Shown: positions 23,183 through 32,623, counted from the first letter of the stretch. The stretch: 64,000 nt of DNA from Methylotenera_A sp040079935 (GCA_040079935.1 JBEBJI010000006.1:27387-91386), one strand, 5' to 3'. Program-made: numbers and translations. The notes: generated from the sequence alone by a model not told the origin.

Positions 23183-24307
23183 CTATTTGTTAATAACTTG
23201 ACCGTCTTTGCACATCAAACTGGCGGTCACTAATTCGTCATCGGATGGAATGTTAAATTTGCCATCTCGAACTAATAGCTTCAAAAACTCCAAAATATTG
23301 CGTGCATAAAATGCGGAAGCATCCGCTGCTACCAAACTGGGCAAATTGGTATAGCCGACAATCGTCACACCGTGTTTATTCACTACTTTATTCGCTTCTG
23401 TCAGCGGACAATTGCCTGCGCCCGTTTTGCTTGTGCCTGCCGCCATGTCGATAATCACCGAGCCTGGCTTCATCAAAGCAATCGTTTCAGCATGAATTAA
23501 AGTGGGTGGCTCACGGCCAGGAATGAGTGCAGAAGAAATCACAATATCAGCCTCAGCAGCGCGCTGGGCAACGAGTGCAGCCTGGCGCTGCATCCAAGAA
23601 GTGGGCATGGGTCGCGCGTATCCGCCCACGCCAGTCGCGCATTCTTTTTCTTCTTCGCTTTCATAAGGCACGTCCAAAAACTTAGCGCCTAATGATTCAA
23701 TTTGTTCTTTCACCGCTGGCCGCACGTCGGAGGCTTCGACCACAGCACCTAATCTTTTGGCCGTAGCGATCGCCTGCAAGCCTGCAACCCCTGCTCCAAG
23801 AACCAGTACCCGCGCGGCTTTCACCGTGCCTGCAGAAGTCATTAACATCGGCATAAAACGTTGATAAAAATGGCTGCCGAGTAGCACCGCCTTGTAACCC
23901 GCCACATTGGCTTGTGATGACAACACGTCCATACTTTGTGCACGGCTATTCCGCGGCAAAGCTTCAAGTGAGAATGCTGTCAAACCTTGATCTGCCATCG
24001 CTTTAAGTTGCGTTTGGTTAAATGGCTCGAGCAGGCCGATTAATACGGTGTCTGCCTGCATCGCCTTTATTTCTGAGGCTTCTGGCGCACGTACTTTTAA
24101 AATTACATCAGCTTTAAATATCTCTTTAGCAGAAACAAGCTCTGCACCAGCGGTTTTGTATGCTTCGTCGGTAATACTGGCGAGCTCACCAGCGCCTTTT
24201 TGCACCAAGACTTGGCAACCCAAAGCGATGATTTTCTTAATGGTTTCTGGCGTCGCTGCCACGCGACATTCATGCTCTTTAATTTCGGTAGGAACGCCTA
24301 TTTTCAT
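23183..24307 (-). CDS. pntAA: PntAA, transhydrogenase alpha-1 (NAD-binding) subunit
   Basis: A 374-residue soluble NAD(H)-binding domain I protein. It begins MKIGVPTEIKEHECRVA, typical of the alanine dehydrogenase/PNT family, with VLVLGAGVAGLQAIATAKRL as the Rossmann motif. It works with PntAB and PntB at the inner membrane. It lies 15 bp after tpiA. Confidence 0.93.
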   Translation of the reverse strand: MKIGVPTEIKEHECRVAATPETIKKIIALGCQVLVQKGAGELASITDEAYKTAGAELVSAKEIFKADVILKVRAPEASEIKAMQADTVLIGLLEPFNQTQLKAMADQGLTAFSLEALPRNSRAQSMDVLSSQANVAGYKAVLLGSHFYQRFMPMLMTSAGTVKAARVLVLGAGVAGLQAIATAKRLGAVVEASDVRPAVKEQIESLGAKFLDVPYESEEEKECATGVGGYARPMPTSWMQRQAALVAQRAAEADIVISSALIPGREPPTLIHAETIALMKPGSVIIDMAAGTSKTGAGNCPLTEANKVVNKHGVTIVGYTNLPSLVAADASAFYARNILEFLKLLVRDGKFNIPSDDELVTASLMCKDGQVINK

Positions 24308-24322
24308 TTTATGACTTGTACC

Positions 24323-25078
24323 TTATTGATTAGCCTGTTTGCAGATTTCCACGAAAGCTTTGGCGTCCAGTGAGCATCGTCCCACCAATCCGCCATCGAT
24401 ATCAGGCATAGCGAACAACGCTACTGCATTGTATGGATTTAAACTGCCACCGTAGAGAATGCGTACATTTTTTGCAATTTGTTTATTACATCTGGCAACG
24501 CGGTTACGAATAAACTTATGTACCTGTTGTGCCTGATCTGGCGTAGCCGGAACATCCGTGCCAACGGCCCAAAGTGGTTCGTAAGCCAGTACTGCCTTCT
24601 CTAATACTTCAGCGCCATAGCGCCTAATGATTGAGTCTAATTGGCGGCCAACTATATATTCCGTCCAATCTGATTCTCGCTCTTCTTTAGACTCCCCCAT
24701 GCAAAAAATAGGTGTTAATCCAGCCTCTTCTGCCGCGTTAAACCTTGTCGCAGCAGTGTCGTCGGTTTCATGAAACTGAATACGTCGTTCTGAATGACCG
24801 ACAATCACATACCTACATCCGTAATCGGCTAGCATAAAAGCAGATACTGCACCTGTGAGCGCAACATTCTCATTTGCACACAGGTTTTGTGCACCCCATT
24901 GCACATTAGTTTCTTTTAACAAGGCCTGTGCTTGAGCAAGATATGGATACGGCACACAAACAACGAAATCTGCTCGATGCAAATCGCGCGTACCACTAAT
25001 TAGGCTTTGCAATAAGGCCTGATTTTGTGCAATACGGCCATTCATTTTCCAATTACCCACTACAAGCTTACGTCTCAT
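24323..25078 (-). CDS. tpiA: triosephosphate isomerase
   Basis: A 251-residue TIM barrel that interconverts glyceraldehyde-3-phosphate and dihydroxyacetone phosphate. Catalytic residues are visible: Lys in GNWKMNG, His in VIVGHSERR, Glu in AYEPLWAVGT, and the phosphate-gripping ILYGGSLNPYN. Its place between prk and pnt links it to the Calvin cycle; this may be the only copy or an autotrophy-specific one. Confidence 0.95.
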   Translation of the reverse strand: MRRKLVVGNWKMNGRIAQNQALLQSLISGTRDLHRADFVVCVPYPYLAQAQALLKETNVQWGAQNLCANENVALTGAVSAFMLADYGCRYVIVGHSERRIQFHETDDTAATRFNAAEEAGLTPIFCMGESKEERESDWTEYIVGRQLDSIIRRYGAEVLEKAVLAYEPLWAVGTDVPATPDQAQQVHKFIRNRVARCNKQIAKNVRILYGGSLNPYNAVALFAMPDIDGGLVGRCSLDAKAFVEICKQANQ

Positions 25079-25179
25079 TTTGTTATTTTACCTTACAACT
25101 TATCTAACCACTGGAGCTAGGCATTTGTGTTCTAGCAACTATCTAAGCGATATTAGCACCACTTTGTTTGCTTTTCCGA

Positions 25180-26043
25180 TCATTTTTTACTATCTTCCAT
25201 CAGCTGTAAGACTCTAGGTGTAAAAATAAATTGCAATGCTAAGCCCATTTTCCCTCCAGGTACAACAATCGTATTTGGCCGCGTAATCATTGAGCCATGT
25301 AGCATGCTGAGTAGATATTGAAAATCCACTCCTTTGGAATCAGCAAAACGTATGACCAAAATACTTTCGTCAGGGCTAGGTATGTCTTTAGCGATGAATG
25401 GATTAGAGGTGTCTACGGTTGGTACGCGCTGAAAATTGATATGCGTGCGCGAAAACTGTGGGCAAATATGATGGATATAATCCGGCATTCTATTCAAGAT
25501 GGTATCAATTACCGCTTCCGATGAATAACCACGCATTTTTTGGTCGCGATGTAGCTTTTGTATCCATTCTAAATTGATAATTGGTACTACGCCTACCAAT
25601 AAATCCACATGTTTTGCAACGTCTGCATCAGGCCCAACATAGCCACCATGCAAGCCTTCATAAAATAAAATGTCAGATTCTGCATCCTCCCACGGGGTCA
25701 TGGTGCCGGCTTTTTGAGAGTAAGGACGCCCTTCTTCATCACTGTGAACATATTTTCTTGTTTTGCATTTGCCAGTTTTGCCGAAAGTTTCAAATGTTTT
25801 GGCGAGTTCTCCCAAAATATTCGCTTCTGGGCCAAAATGGCTAAAATTTGCGCCAGACACAATGTCGCGTTGCTTTATCAGCGCGTCCATTTCAGTGCGC
25901 TCGTAGCGATGGTATGAATCGCCCTCAATTACTGTAGCATTGATTTTTTCCCGCTTAAATATATGCTGAAAACTCTGCCTAACTGTAGTTGTTCCAGAAC
26001 CAGATGAACCAGTAATTGCTATAATTGGAAATTTTTTGGACAT
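25180..26043 (-). CDS. prk: phosphoribulokinase
   Basis: A 287-residue class I (bacterial) phosphoribulokinase that makes ribulose-1,5-bisphosphate from ribulose-5-phosphate and ATP. P-loop GSSGSGTTT near the start, Arg/Asp-rich segment SYHRYERTEMD, and DILFYEGLHGGYVGP are family hallmarks. I start it at ATG 26043 (MSKKFP) with GAGGG upstream; an earlier in-frame start at 26061 is less likely. It is 46 bp after cbbX. Confidence 0.93.
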   Translation of the reverse strand: MSKKFPIIAITGSSGSGTTTVRQSFQHIFKREKINATVIEGDSYHRYERTEMDALIKQRDIVSGANFSHFGPEANILGELAKTFETFGKTGKCKTRKYVHSDEEGRPYSQKAGTMTPWEDAESDILFYEGLHGGYVGPDADVAKHVDLLVGVVPIINLEWIQKLHRDQKMRGYSSEAVIDTILNRMPDYIHHICPQFSRTHINFQRVPTVDTSNPFIAKDIPSPDESILVIRFADSKGVDFQYLLSMLHGSMITRPNTIVVPGGKMGLALQFIFTPRVLQLMEDSKK

Positions 26044-26089
26044 ACTCCACCCTCTTAGCACGTTATTTATTTATGAATATTAAGGTTTT

Positions 26090-26995
26090 TTAGGTTTGCT
26101 TGGCATCAAGTCCGCCGCTAAACACGCGAGAAGCGCGAATATCGGCCTCAGTAATTAATGACAAATCTTCTGCTGTTGTTTCTTTTTTATGCTTAATTGC
26201 GTCATTAAACAATCGGTTCGCTTGCCGCAATCTAGCACGATCTAGTGCATTTCTAATCGAACGTGCATTGGCAAAATGCGGCTGCTGTTTACGCCTCAGA
26301 ATGTAATCTTGCATGGCCTTTAGGGCAGATTTGTCCAAATCATAATGCATAGAATCCGCCATTAACTTTGTGATTTCCAGCAGCTCATTTTCATCATAAT
26401 CAGGGAAATCCACATGATGCGCGATGCGCGACGACATGCCTGGGTTCGATTTAAAGAACGTGCCCATGCGGTCTTGATAACCCGCCAAAATCACTACTAA
26501 ATCATCTCTGTGGTTTTCCATGGTTTGCAATAAAATTTCGATAGACTCTTGCCCGTAATCGCGCTCATTTTCTGGCTTGTAAAGGTAATAAGCCTCATCA
26601 ATAAACAGCACGCCGCCCATAGCCTTTTTAATGACTTCTTTGGTTTTTGGCGCAGTATGGCCGATATATTGCCCTACCAAGTCATCGCGCGTCACGCTCA
26701 CCACATGATTCTGCCGAATGTAGCCTAAACGATGCAAAATATCAGCCATTTTAAGCGCAACTGTTGTTTTGCCTGTGCCTGGGTTGCCTGTAAAACACAT
26801 GTGTAAGCTAGGTTTCGTAGCTTCAATGCCTAATTGCAGCCGCGCTTTGGTAATGAGCAAATAGGCCGCAATCTCGCGTATGCGCTGCTTCACAGGTACT
26901 AAACCGACTAAATCTTGATCAAGCTTATCCAGCACCTCATTAATGTGAGATTCTTCTAGTAGCGCTTGAATATCGATTTTGTCGGTTTTAGCCAT
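26090..26995 (-). CDS. cbbX: CbbX, red-type RuBisCO activase
   Basis: A 301-residue AAA+ protein that releases inhibitory sugar phosphates from red-type RuBisCO by pulling on the large-subunit C terminus. Walker A GNPGTGKTT and Walker B GVLFIDEAYYL are intact, and the N terminus (ALLEESHINEVLDKLD) is specific for CbbX. The start overlaps the cbbS stop (TAATG). Confidence 0.95.
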   Translation of the reverse strand: MAKTDKIDIQALLEESHINEVLDKLDQDLVGLVPVKQRIREIAAYLLITKARLQLGIEATKPSLHMCFTGNPGTGKTTVALKMADILHRLGYIRQNHVVSVTRDDLVGQYIGHTAPKTKEVIKKAMGGVLFIDEAYYLYKPENERDYGQESIEILLQTMENHRDDLVVILAGYQDRMGTFFKSNPGMSSRIAHHVDFPDYDENELLEITKLMADSMHYDLDKSALKAMQDYILRRKQQPHFANARSIRNALDRARLRQANRLFNDAIKHKKETTAEDLSLITEADIRASRVFSGGLDAKQT

Positions 26996-27429
26996 TAATA
27001 ACGTTCGCCTTCTGGCTTATCAGTCGCATAAGAATGAATAGTATAGCGGATGTTGCGGCCATTGGTTTCTTGACGCACCAAGCCAAATCCTGGTTCATTT
27101 TTAGGGCGGTTTACAATATAAGACATAGTCGGACTTTCCACACCACGCACCGAGCTAAAAGCCATGACGCGGATGTAATGATTGGGGAACGTTTTGCGGC
27201 AATTGTTAATTTCCAGCAAAATGCCAGCAGGATCTTTCAAATCGAACATCGGCGCGCCGTACATCTCCCAATAAGTATTGCGCGGATGCGGATCATCGGT
27301 ATATTCCACTGAAAGCGCCCAGCCTTTGCCCAGCGCATACTTAATTTGCGCAGTGATTTGCACGTCTGTTAGCGGCGGCAGAAAAGAAAACTGCCCTTGC
27401 GTTACGATTCCATTTGGGTTGGTCATCAT
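26995..27429 (-). CDS. cbbS: RuBisCO small subunit, red type (form IC/ID)
   Basis: A 144-residue small subunit with the long C-terminal extension of red-type enzymes (about residues 110-144), which forms the central beta-barrel in these enzymes. Family motifs FSFLPPLTD, EYTDDPHPRNTYWEMYG and IRVMAFSS are clear. It is 37 bp after cbbL. ATG-ATG tandem starts at 27429 and 27426. Confidence 0.95.
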   Translation of the reverse strand: MMTNPNGIVTQGQFSFLPPLTDVQITAQIKYALGKGWALSVEYTDDPHPRNTYWEMYGAPMFDLKDPAGILLEINNCRKTFPNHYIRVMAFSSVRGVESPTMSYIVNRPKNEPGFGLVRQETNGRNIRYTIHSYATDKPEGERY

Positions 27430-27466
27430 GGTTAAATTCTCCTTGAATTCTTAAAAGCTAGAATAT

Positions 27467-28960
27467 TTAAAAACTAGTTGTCGCGGTTGGCACAAAGTCG
27501 GCGGTGTCGGTAGATTCATAGTTAAAAGTAATATCCTTCCAAGTATCAATCGCCGCGCGTAGCGGGCCGCACCATTTAGCAGCTTCTTGCAGAATCTGCG
27601 GACCTTCATTCCAAATATCACGGCCTTCGTTACGCGCCATTACCATTGTTTCTAGCGCCACGCGATTTGCCACTGCGCCCGCTTGAATGCCATCTGGATG
27701 GCCAATCGTACCGCCGCCAAATTGCAACACCACATCATCGCCGAGATAAGTGAGTAATTGATGCATTTGTCCCGCGTGTATGCCACCAGAAGCCACTGGC
27801 ATACACTTGTTGAGCGATGCCCAGTCTTGTTCGAAAAACAGACCCTTTTCGAGCTGTTGTGGTGTGTGGTCATCCAGCAAGGTGTCGTAGAAACCACGTA
27901 TCATTTGTGGGTCGCCTTCCAGCTTGCCCACCACTGTGCCCGCGTGAATGTGATCGACACCCGCCATACGCATCCATTTGCATATCACGCGGAAGTTCAT
28001 GCCGTGATTTTTTTGACGCGAATAAGTAGAGTTGCCAGCGCGATGCAAATGCAGAATCATGTCGTTCTGACGCGCCCATAGCGCCATACTTTGAATCGCC
28101 GTGTAGCCAATCACCAAGTCAATCATGATGATGCACGAGCCTAATTCTTTGGCGAATTCTGCGCGTTTGTACATTTCCTCCATGGTGCCAGCAGTTACGT
28201 TCAAATAATGGCCTTTCACCTCGCCAGTGGCCGCAGAAGCCTTGTTTACGGCATCCATGCAATATAAAAAACGGTCGCGCCAGTGCATAAAGGCTTGCGA
28301 GTTGATATTCTCGTCATCCTTCATGAAATCCAAGCCACCTTTGAGGCCTTCATAAACCACACGGCCATAGTTGCGGCCAGATAAGCCTAATTTTGGCTTT
28401 GTCGTTGCGCCCAAAAGCGGACGGCCAAATTTGTCTAGGCGTTCGCGCTCTACAATCACGCCAGTGGCTGGGCCTTGGAATGTTTTCAAATAAGCCACAG
28501 GAATGCGCATATCTTCTAAGCGCAAGGCTTTTACCGCTTTCATGCCAAATACGTTGCCGATAATTGATGCGGTTAAATTGGCAATCGATCCACCTTCAAA
28601 TAAATCTAACTCGTAAGCGATGTAAGCAAAGTACTGTGCTTCTATTTTTGTGCCCTCGCCCGTATTGGGCACTTGTTCTACACGGTAGGCTTTGGCTCTA
28701 TACATTTCGCAAGCGGTCAATCTATCAGTCCACACCACCGTCCAAGTTGCGGTGGAAGATTCGCCCGCTACAGCAGCGGCGATTTCTTCAGGGTCGCTAC
28801 CCGCATGCGGCGTAATGCGGAACATCGCCAGCAAATCGGTATCTTTTGGCTGATAATCTGGCTGCCAATAGCCCATTTTTTTATAAGGCAAAACACCCGC
28901 TTTATAGCGATCCTTCCCCTCTTTCATTGTTTCATTCGTGCTGATTATTTGGCTAGCCAT
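27467..28960 (-). CDS. cbbL: RuBisCO large subunit, red type (form IC)
   Basis: A 497-residue large subunit. Active-site residues are present: TTKPKLGL (K188 and K190, equivalent to spinach K175 and K177), the carbamylated Lys in DFMKDDEN (K214, equivalent to K201), and loop 6 GKLEGDP. The sequence is of the proteobacterial red-type form (paired with CbbX and a long small subunit). First gene of an eight-gene leftward block, divergent from cbbR. This shows the capacity for CO2 fixation. Confidence 0.97.
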   Translation of the reverse strand: MASQIISTNETMKEGKDRYKAGVLPYKKMGYWQPDYQPKDTDLLAMFRITPHAGSDPEEIAAAVAGESSTATWTVVWTDRLTACEMYRAKAYRVEQVPNTGEGTKIEAQYFAYIAYELDLFEGGSIANLTASIIGNVFGMKAVKALRLEDMRIPVAYLKTFQGPATGVIVERERLDKFGRPLLGATTKPKLGLSGRNYGRVVYEGLKGGLDFMKDDENINSQAFMHWRDRFLYCMDAVNKASAATGEVKGHYLNVTAGTMEEMYKRAEFAKELGSCIIMIDLVIGYTAIQSMALWARQNDMILHLHRAGNSTYSRQKNHGMNFRVICKWMRMAGVDHIHAGTVVGKLEGDPQMIRGFYDTLLDDHTPQQLEKGLFFEQDWASLNKCMPVASGGIHAGQMHQLLTYLGDDVVLQFGGGTIGHPDGIQAGAVANRVALETMVMARNEGRDIWNEGPQILQEAAKWCGPLRAAIDTWKDITFNYESTDTADFVPTATTSF

Positions 28961-29010
28961 ACTTTTTCACCCTTCCAGTTAAAGAATAGTTTCGATACGC
29001 TACTTTATTA

Positions 29011-29022
29011 AACTTTAAAGTT
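29011..29022. promoter_or_regulatory. 12-bp palindrome in the cbbL-cbbR gap
   Basis: AACTTTAAAGTT, a perfect palindrome between divergent cbbL and cbbR. It lies 51 bp before cbbL. It could be part of the CbbR operator or the cbbL promoter. Confidence 0.35.
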
Positions 29023-29052
29023 AAGTTATATTAATAAATTCTTTACATAAGA

Positions 29053-29067
29053 TTAAGCATTGCTTAA
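29053..29067. promoter_or_regulatory. probable CbbR operator
   Basis: TTAAGCA and TGCTTAA around one central base form a perfect 15-bp dyad containing the LysR-type T-N11-A pattern. It covers the possible TTG start at 29060, which is another reason to place the cbbR start further right. Confidence 0.5.
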
Positions 29068-29107
29068 CCATGCTTATATTTATGCCAATTTTTTTGAGAA
29101 AATTTTT

Positions 29108-30028
29108 TTGAAAAACCTTACTTTGCGTCAAATCAGAATATTTATAAGTGCAGCAAAGCACTTAAGCTTTACCCGCGCGGCAGAAGAATTGCACATTTCA
29201 GCACCCGCTATTTCCTTGCAAATCAAGGAGATGGAAGAAGATATTGGCGTGAGTTTATTCACGCGCGAAAACCGAAAAGTCGCACTGACATCTGCAGGCG
29301 AATATTTTTTACTTTATGCGCGCCGAGTTTCTAGCACACTCAACGAAGCCAATACCATGATGGAGCGCTTTCGCGGCACGCAATTTAGGCACTTAAAAAT
29401 TGGCGTGGTGAGCACGGCGAAGTATTTTTTACCGCATTTGTTGGTGGAATTTAAAAAAGATTACCCTAACTTGCAAATTAAAATTGAAGCGCGTAACCGC
29501 CAACAATTAGTAGAATTGCTACGCGATGGCGAGATTGACATCGCAATTATGGGCTTGCCGCCTAAGGAAATTGACACTCGAGTTGAATCGTTTGCTAACC
29601 ACCCGCACGTATTTATTGCCAGTCCAAACAACCTGCTGGCGAACAAGCTCAACATTCCGCCAGATGCGCTCACGCAATATGAAATGATTACGCGTGAACC
29701 TGGCTCTGGTACGCGCGCGATCATGGAAAAATACTTTGCCGAGCATGGTATTGCGCCGATTGTTAGCATGGAAATGTCCAGTAACGAGACGATTAAACAA
29801 GCGGTAATGGCTGATTTGGGCATCTCTTTCGTGTCTTTGCACACCATCGGCAGCGAGCTTGCAACTAAGCAAATCGCTATTTTGGATATTCAAGATACGC
29901 CCATCATCCGCACCTGGCATGTGGTTGCGCTGAATAAACGCAACGCAAGTCAAGCGGCAGAAGCGTTTAGATATTTTGTACTAGAAAAAGGTGGGGAGAT
30001 TTTAACCAGCATGTTTGCTGAAATTTAG
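29108..30028 (+). CDS. cbbR: CbbR, LysR-type regulator of the Calvin operon
   Basis: This roughly 306-residue LysR regulator has an N-terminal winged helix (LTLRQIRIFISAAKHLSFTR) and a C-terminal effector domain. I choose the TTG at 29108, so the protein begins LKNLTLRQ as other CbbR proteins do; a TTG at 29060 would add 16 residues and overlap the operator. GAGAA lies upstream. It is divergent from cbbL, the standard arrangement, and probably activates the block in response to metabolites such as NADPH or ribulose bisphosphate. Confidence 0.9.
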   Translation: MKNLTLRQIRIFISAAKHLSFTRAAEELHISAPAISLQIKEMEEDIGVSLFTRENRKVALTSAGEYFLLYARRVSSTLNEANTMMERFRGTQFRHLKIGVVSTAKYFLPHLLVEFKKDYPNLQIKIEARNRQQLVELLRDGEIDIAIMGLPPKEIDTRVESFANHPHVFIASPNNLLANKLNIPPDALTQYEMITREPGSGTRAIMEKYFAEHGIAPIVSMEMSSNETIKQAVMADLGISFVSLHTIGSELATKQIAILDIQDTPIIRTWHVVALNKRNASQAAEAFRYFVLEKGGEILTSMFAEI

Positions 30029-30072
30029 CACGCTTCCATTACAATATTGTTCAAACTCAATTAGGACTTTAC

Positions 30073-30729
30073 ATGCAAACCACTATCGGTTTTTTTAAGC
30101 GCTATCCCTTCGCCATGCTGCTTTGCGTGCAATTGTTAAGCGTTTTATTTTACGGCTTTATGACCGATTCAAAAACCAGTCATCTCATTTTTAATTGCTT
30201 GGGTTTAATCGTACCTATTTTAGCTGTGTGGACAGTTTATCGCTCGCCCGCCACCAACTGGATTGGCTTTGTATTAGTCACCGCGTCTATCAGCACCTCG
30301 CTGCTCGCCTTATTCGGCGGGCAATCTCAATTACTCGTTTGGGCGCACGCATTCGAAAGTCTGCTGTATTTTTACGCTGCCATCAGCTTGGTGATGTACA
30401 TGTTCAAAGATGACATTGTGACTTTAGATGAGCTTTATGCGGCAGGTGCAACATTTACCTTGTTAGTTTGGGGCTTCGCGCTGGTGTATTCCGTTTGCCA
30501 GCAAATTTACCCAAACAGCATTATTGGCGGCGCGCCTGCCACGCAACTTCGCAGCTGGATAGAATTGCTATTTTTTAGCTTTAGCGTGCAATCTGGCACT
30601 GGGCTGAGCGATTTATTACCTGTCAGCCCGCAATCGCGCGCCATTGCATCGCTACAAATGTTCAGCGGCGTGATGTACATTACCATTGTGGTTTCGCACT
30701 TAGTCGGCTTGGCCGCACACAAAAAATAA
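30073..30729 (+). CDS. membrane protein with degenerate potassium-channel pore
   Basis: A 218-residue protein with about six hydrophobic segments. Near residues 170-190 a pore-loop-like stretch (FSVQSGTGLSDLLPVSP) and a final helix resemble the Ion_trans_2 two-helix channel fold. The selectivity filter reads TGLSD instead of the usual VGYGD, so potassium selectivity is unlikely or altered. It starts 44 bp after cbbR with AGGA upstream and may be cotranscribed with it. Confidence 0.55.
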   Translation: MQTTIGFFKRYPFAMLLCVQLLSVLFYGFMTDSKTSHLIFNCLGLIVPILAVWTVYRSPATNWIGFVLVTASISTSLLALFGGQSQLLVWAHAFESLLYFYAAISLVMYMFKDDIVTLDELYAAGATFTLLVWGFALVYSVCQQIYPNSIIGGAPATQLRSWIELLFFSFSVQSGTGLSDLLPVSPQSRAIASLQMFSGVMYITIVVSHLVGLAAHKK

Positions 30730-30790
30730 GTAGGACTTGCTGCGAGCAAAAAAGCAAAATAGTTAAAATGCTTTTAATTACTAAAAATAC

Positions 30791-30828
30791 ATGCCCTGCA
30801 AGGCGTATGGATATTGGCTTGCAGAGCA
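30791..30828 (+). repeat. dispersed palindrome between convergent genes
   Basis: Left arm ATGCCCTGCAAGGC, loop GTATGGATATT, right arm GGCTTGCAGAGCA. It lies between the convergent channel-like and PQQ-type genes, 62 bp after the first stop and 23 bp from the second. Confidence 0.88.
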
Positions 30829-30850
30829 CTTTTTTTAAAGCCTAAGTTGC

Positions 30851-32623
30851 CTATTTTGGTAGTGCATAAACCAATAAAGCATCGCCTTGTTTGTAACCAA
30901 ATATCGAGCTACCGCCACTCGCCACTGCGATATATTGCACGCCGTCTATGGTGTAAGTAATCGGTGGCGCGTTCACGCCAAACTCTGATTTCGCTTGCCA
31001 CAACAATTCGCCAGTTTGGCTGTTATAAGCGTTAAAGTGACCGTCGCCCTCACCCATAAATACCAATCCACCTGCGGTTGCAAGCACGCCACCAATCAAC
31101 GGTTGCGCAGTTTTAGTTTGCCAAGCAATTTTTCCCGAGTTCAAATCAATGCTCGAGAGTAAGCCCCAGCGCGGGTCTTGCGTCGGCTCACTGGCCGCAT
31201 ATCTAATGGCTGGAGCACCATCTTTGCTGGGCGTTTCGTGTAAGGTATATTTAATCGGGGCATGAATTGCCGCGACAAATACGCGCTGATTGGCTTCATC
31301 CACGCTCACGGGTGACCAATTTGCGCCGCCCAAAATGCCTGGGTAACCCACCATGCCTTCAAAGGTGGCTTTTTTAAACATGTTTTGTTGCGGCACAAAG
31401 GCATCTGATTTTTTCAGCAATTTACTTGTAGCTCTATCATGAATATAGAACCAACCTGTTTTACTGGCCTGACCAACGGCGGCAATGGTTTTGCCACCTT
31501 GCTGATAATTAAATAGTACGGGTGGACTGGCTAAATCGTAGCCCCACAAATCGTGCGGCACTTGCTGATAATGCCATTTAAGCGCACCAGTGTTGACATC
31601 CAGCGCAACTAAAGACACTGTATAAAGATTATCACCTGGGCGAGAAATATCGTTCATCTGCGGACTTGGATTGCCTGTGCCAAAATAGAGCGTATCGCTT
31701 TCGCTATCTATCGCAGGCGTGCTCCAAGCCGATCCACCACCAAAGCGCGCAGAGTCTGCATATTTGGCTGCATCAGCTTTTTCTTGCGCCACATCGCGGT
31801 TCAAGTTGATGCCATCTTCGGTTGTCTCGGTAAATTTGCCTTCCCAACCTGCATCTGGAATCGTGTCAAATTGCCACACACGCTTGCCGTTTTGCACATC
31901 GTACGCTGCCAAAAACCCTGGTCGACCAAAGCGTCCAGCCACGCCGATAACCGCGCCTAGCGGCGCATCTGCTGTCGGGTTATCAATATGCAAGCCATAA
32001 CCCACGCCCGTAATACCAACAATGACTTTGCCTTTGTACACCACTGGCGCCATGGCGATGCCAATGCCCGTGCCGCCAGTCACTTTGCGCGCGCTGTTCG
32101 GGTCATCTTTATTCAACGCATCTTGACCTTCGGTAACAATTGCGCCCTCCACCACGTCAATATCCCACTCTTTCGCGCCAGTGCTCGCGTTGAGCGCAAT
32201 CAAGCGTGCATCTACCGTACCAATAAATACTCTACCATTGCTAACTGCAACGCCCCTATTCGCTGGGCCACAGCACATTTTCCAATCTTTTCTGCGGTCA
32301 TGCTCATAACGCCAAAGCTGCTTACCGGTTTTTGCATTCAACGCGACGACATGATTGAAAGGTAACGATAAATACATCACGCCATTTTGCACAATCGGCG
32401 TGGCTTGGAAGCTAGCTGTGATGCCGCTTTTGTACACCCAAGCTTGCGTCAAATCTTTCACATTTTTAGTGTTTATTTGTGTGGCGGATGAAAAACGTTT
32501 GCTAGAATAATCTTGCCCGTAGCTCGGCCAGTCTTGGTTTTTAGCGCTATTTTGTTGTGTTATTTGCGTGCATGCTGTCAGCAAAGCGAAAGCGGCAATC
32601 AGTAAAGTTCTTAAACGTTTCAT
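30851..32623 (-). CDS. PQQ-type beta-propeller lipoprotein, quinoprotein dehydrogenase-like
   Basis: A 590-residue exported protein. The signal peptide ends in a lipobox (ALLTACTQ), so it is probably lipid-anchored in the periplasm. The rest is an eight-bladed PQQ propeller with repeated W-docking motifs and a vicinal Cys pair (KMCCGPANRG) as in alcohol and methanol dehydrogenases. The catalytic segment reads HDLWGYDLASPP: where such enzymes have Asp in W-D-x-D, this has Gly, while the second Asp, used for lanthanide binding in XoxF, is kept. No cytochrome domain is present. I start at ATG 32623. It could be an enzyme of unknown substrate or a non-catalytic propeller. Confidence 0.65.
   Translation of the reverse strand: MKRLRTLLIAAFALLTACTQITQQNSAKNQDWPSYGQDYSSKRFSSATQINTKNVKDLTQAWVYKSGITASFQATPIVQNGVMYLSLPFNHVVALNAKTGKQLWRYEHDRRKDWKMCCGPANRGVAVSNGRVFIGTVDARLIALNASTGAKEWDIDVVEGAIVTEGQDALNKDDPNSARKVTGGTGIGIAMAPVVYKGKVIVGITGVGYGLHIDNPTADAPLGAVIGVAGRFGRPGFLAAYDVQNGKRVWQFDTIPDAGWEGKFTETTEDGINLNRDVAQEKADAAKYADSARFGGGSAWSTPAIDSESDTLYFGTGNPSPQMNDISRPGDNLYTVSLVALDVNTGALKWHYQQVPHDLWGYDLASPPVLFNYQQGGKTIAAVGQASKTGWFYIHDRATSKLLKKSDAFVPQQNMFKKATFEGMVGYPGILGGANWSPVSVDEANQRVFVAAIHAPIKYTLHETPSKDGAPAIRYAASEPTQDPRWGLLSSIDLNSGKIAWQTKTAQPLIGGVLATAGGLVFMGEGDGHFNAYNSQTGELLWQAKSEFGVNAPPITYTIDGVQYIAVASGGSSIFGYKQGDALLVYALPK

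Noticed and set aside
29060..29107. Upstream TTG start of cbbR giving a 16-residue extension
   Set aside because: It overlaps the probable operator dyad, has no clear ribosome site, and CbbR proteins begin close to the LTLRQ segment.
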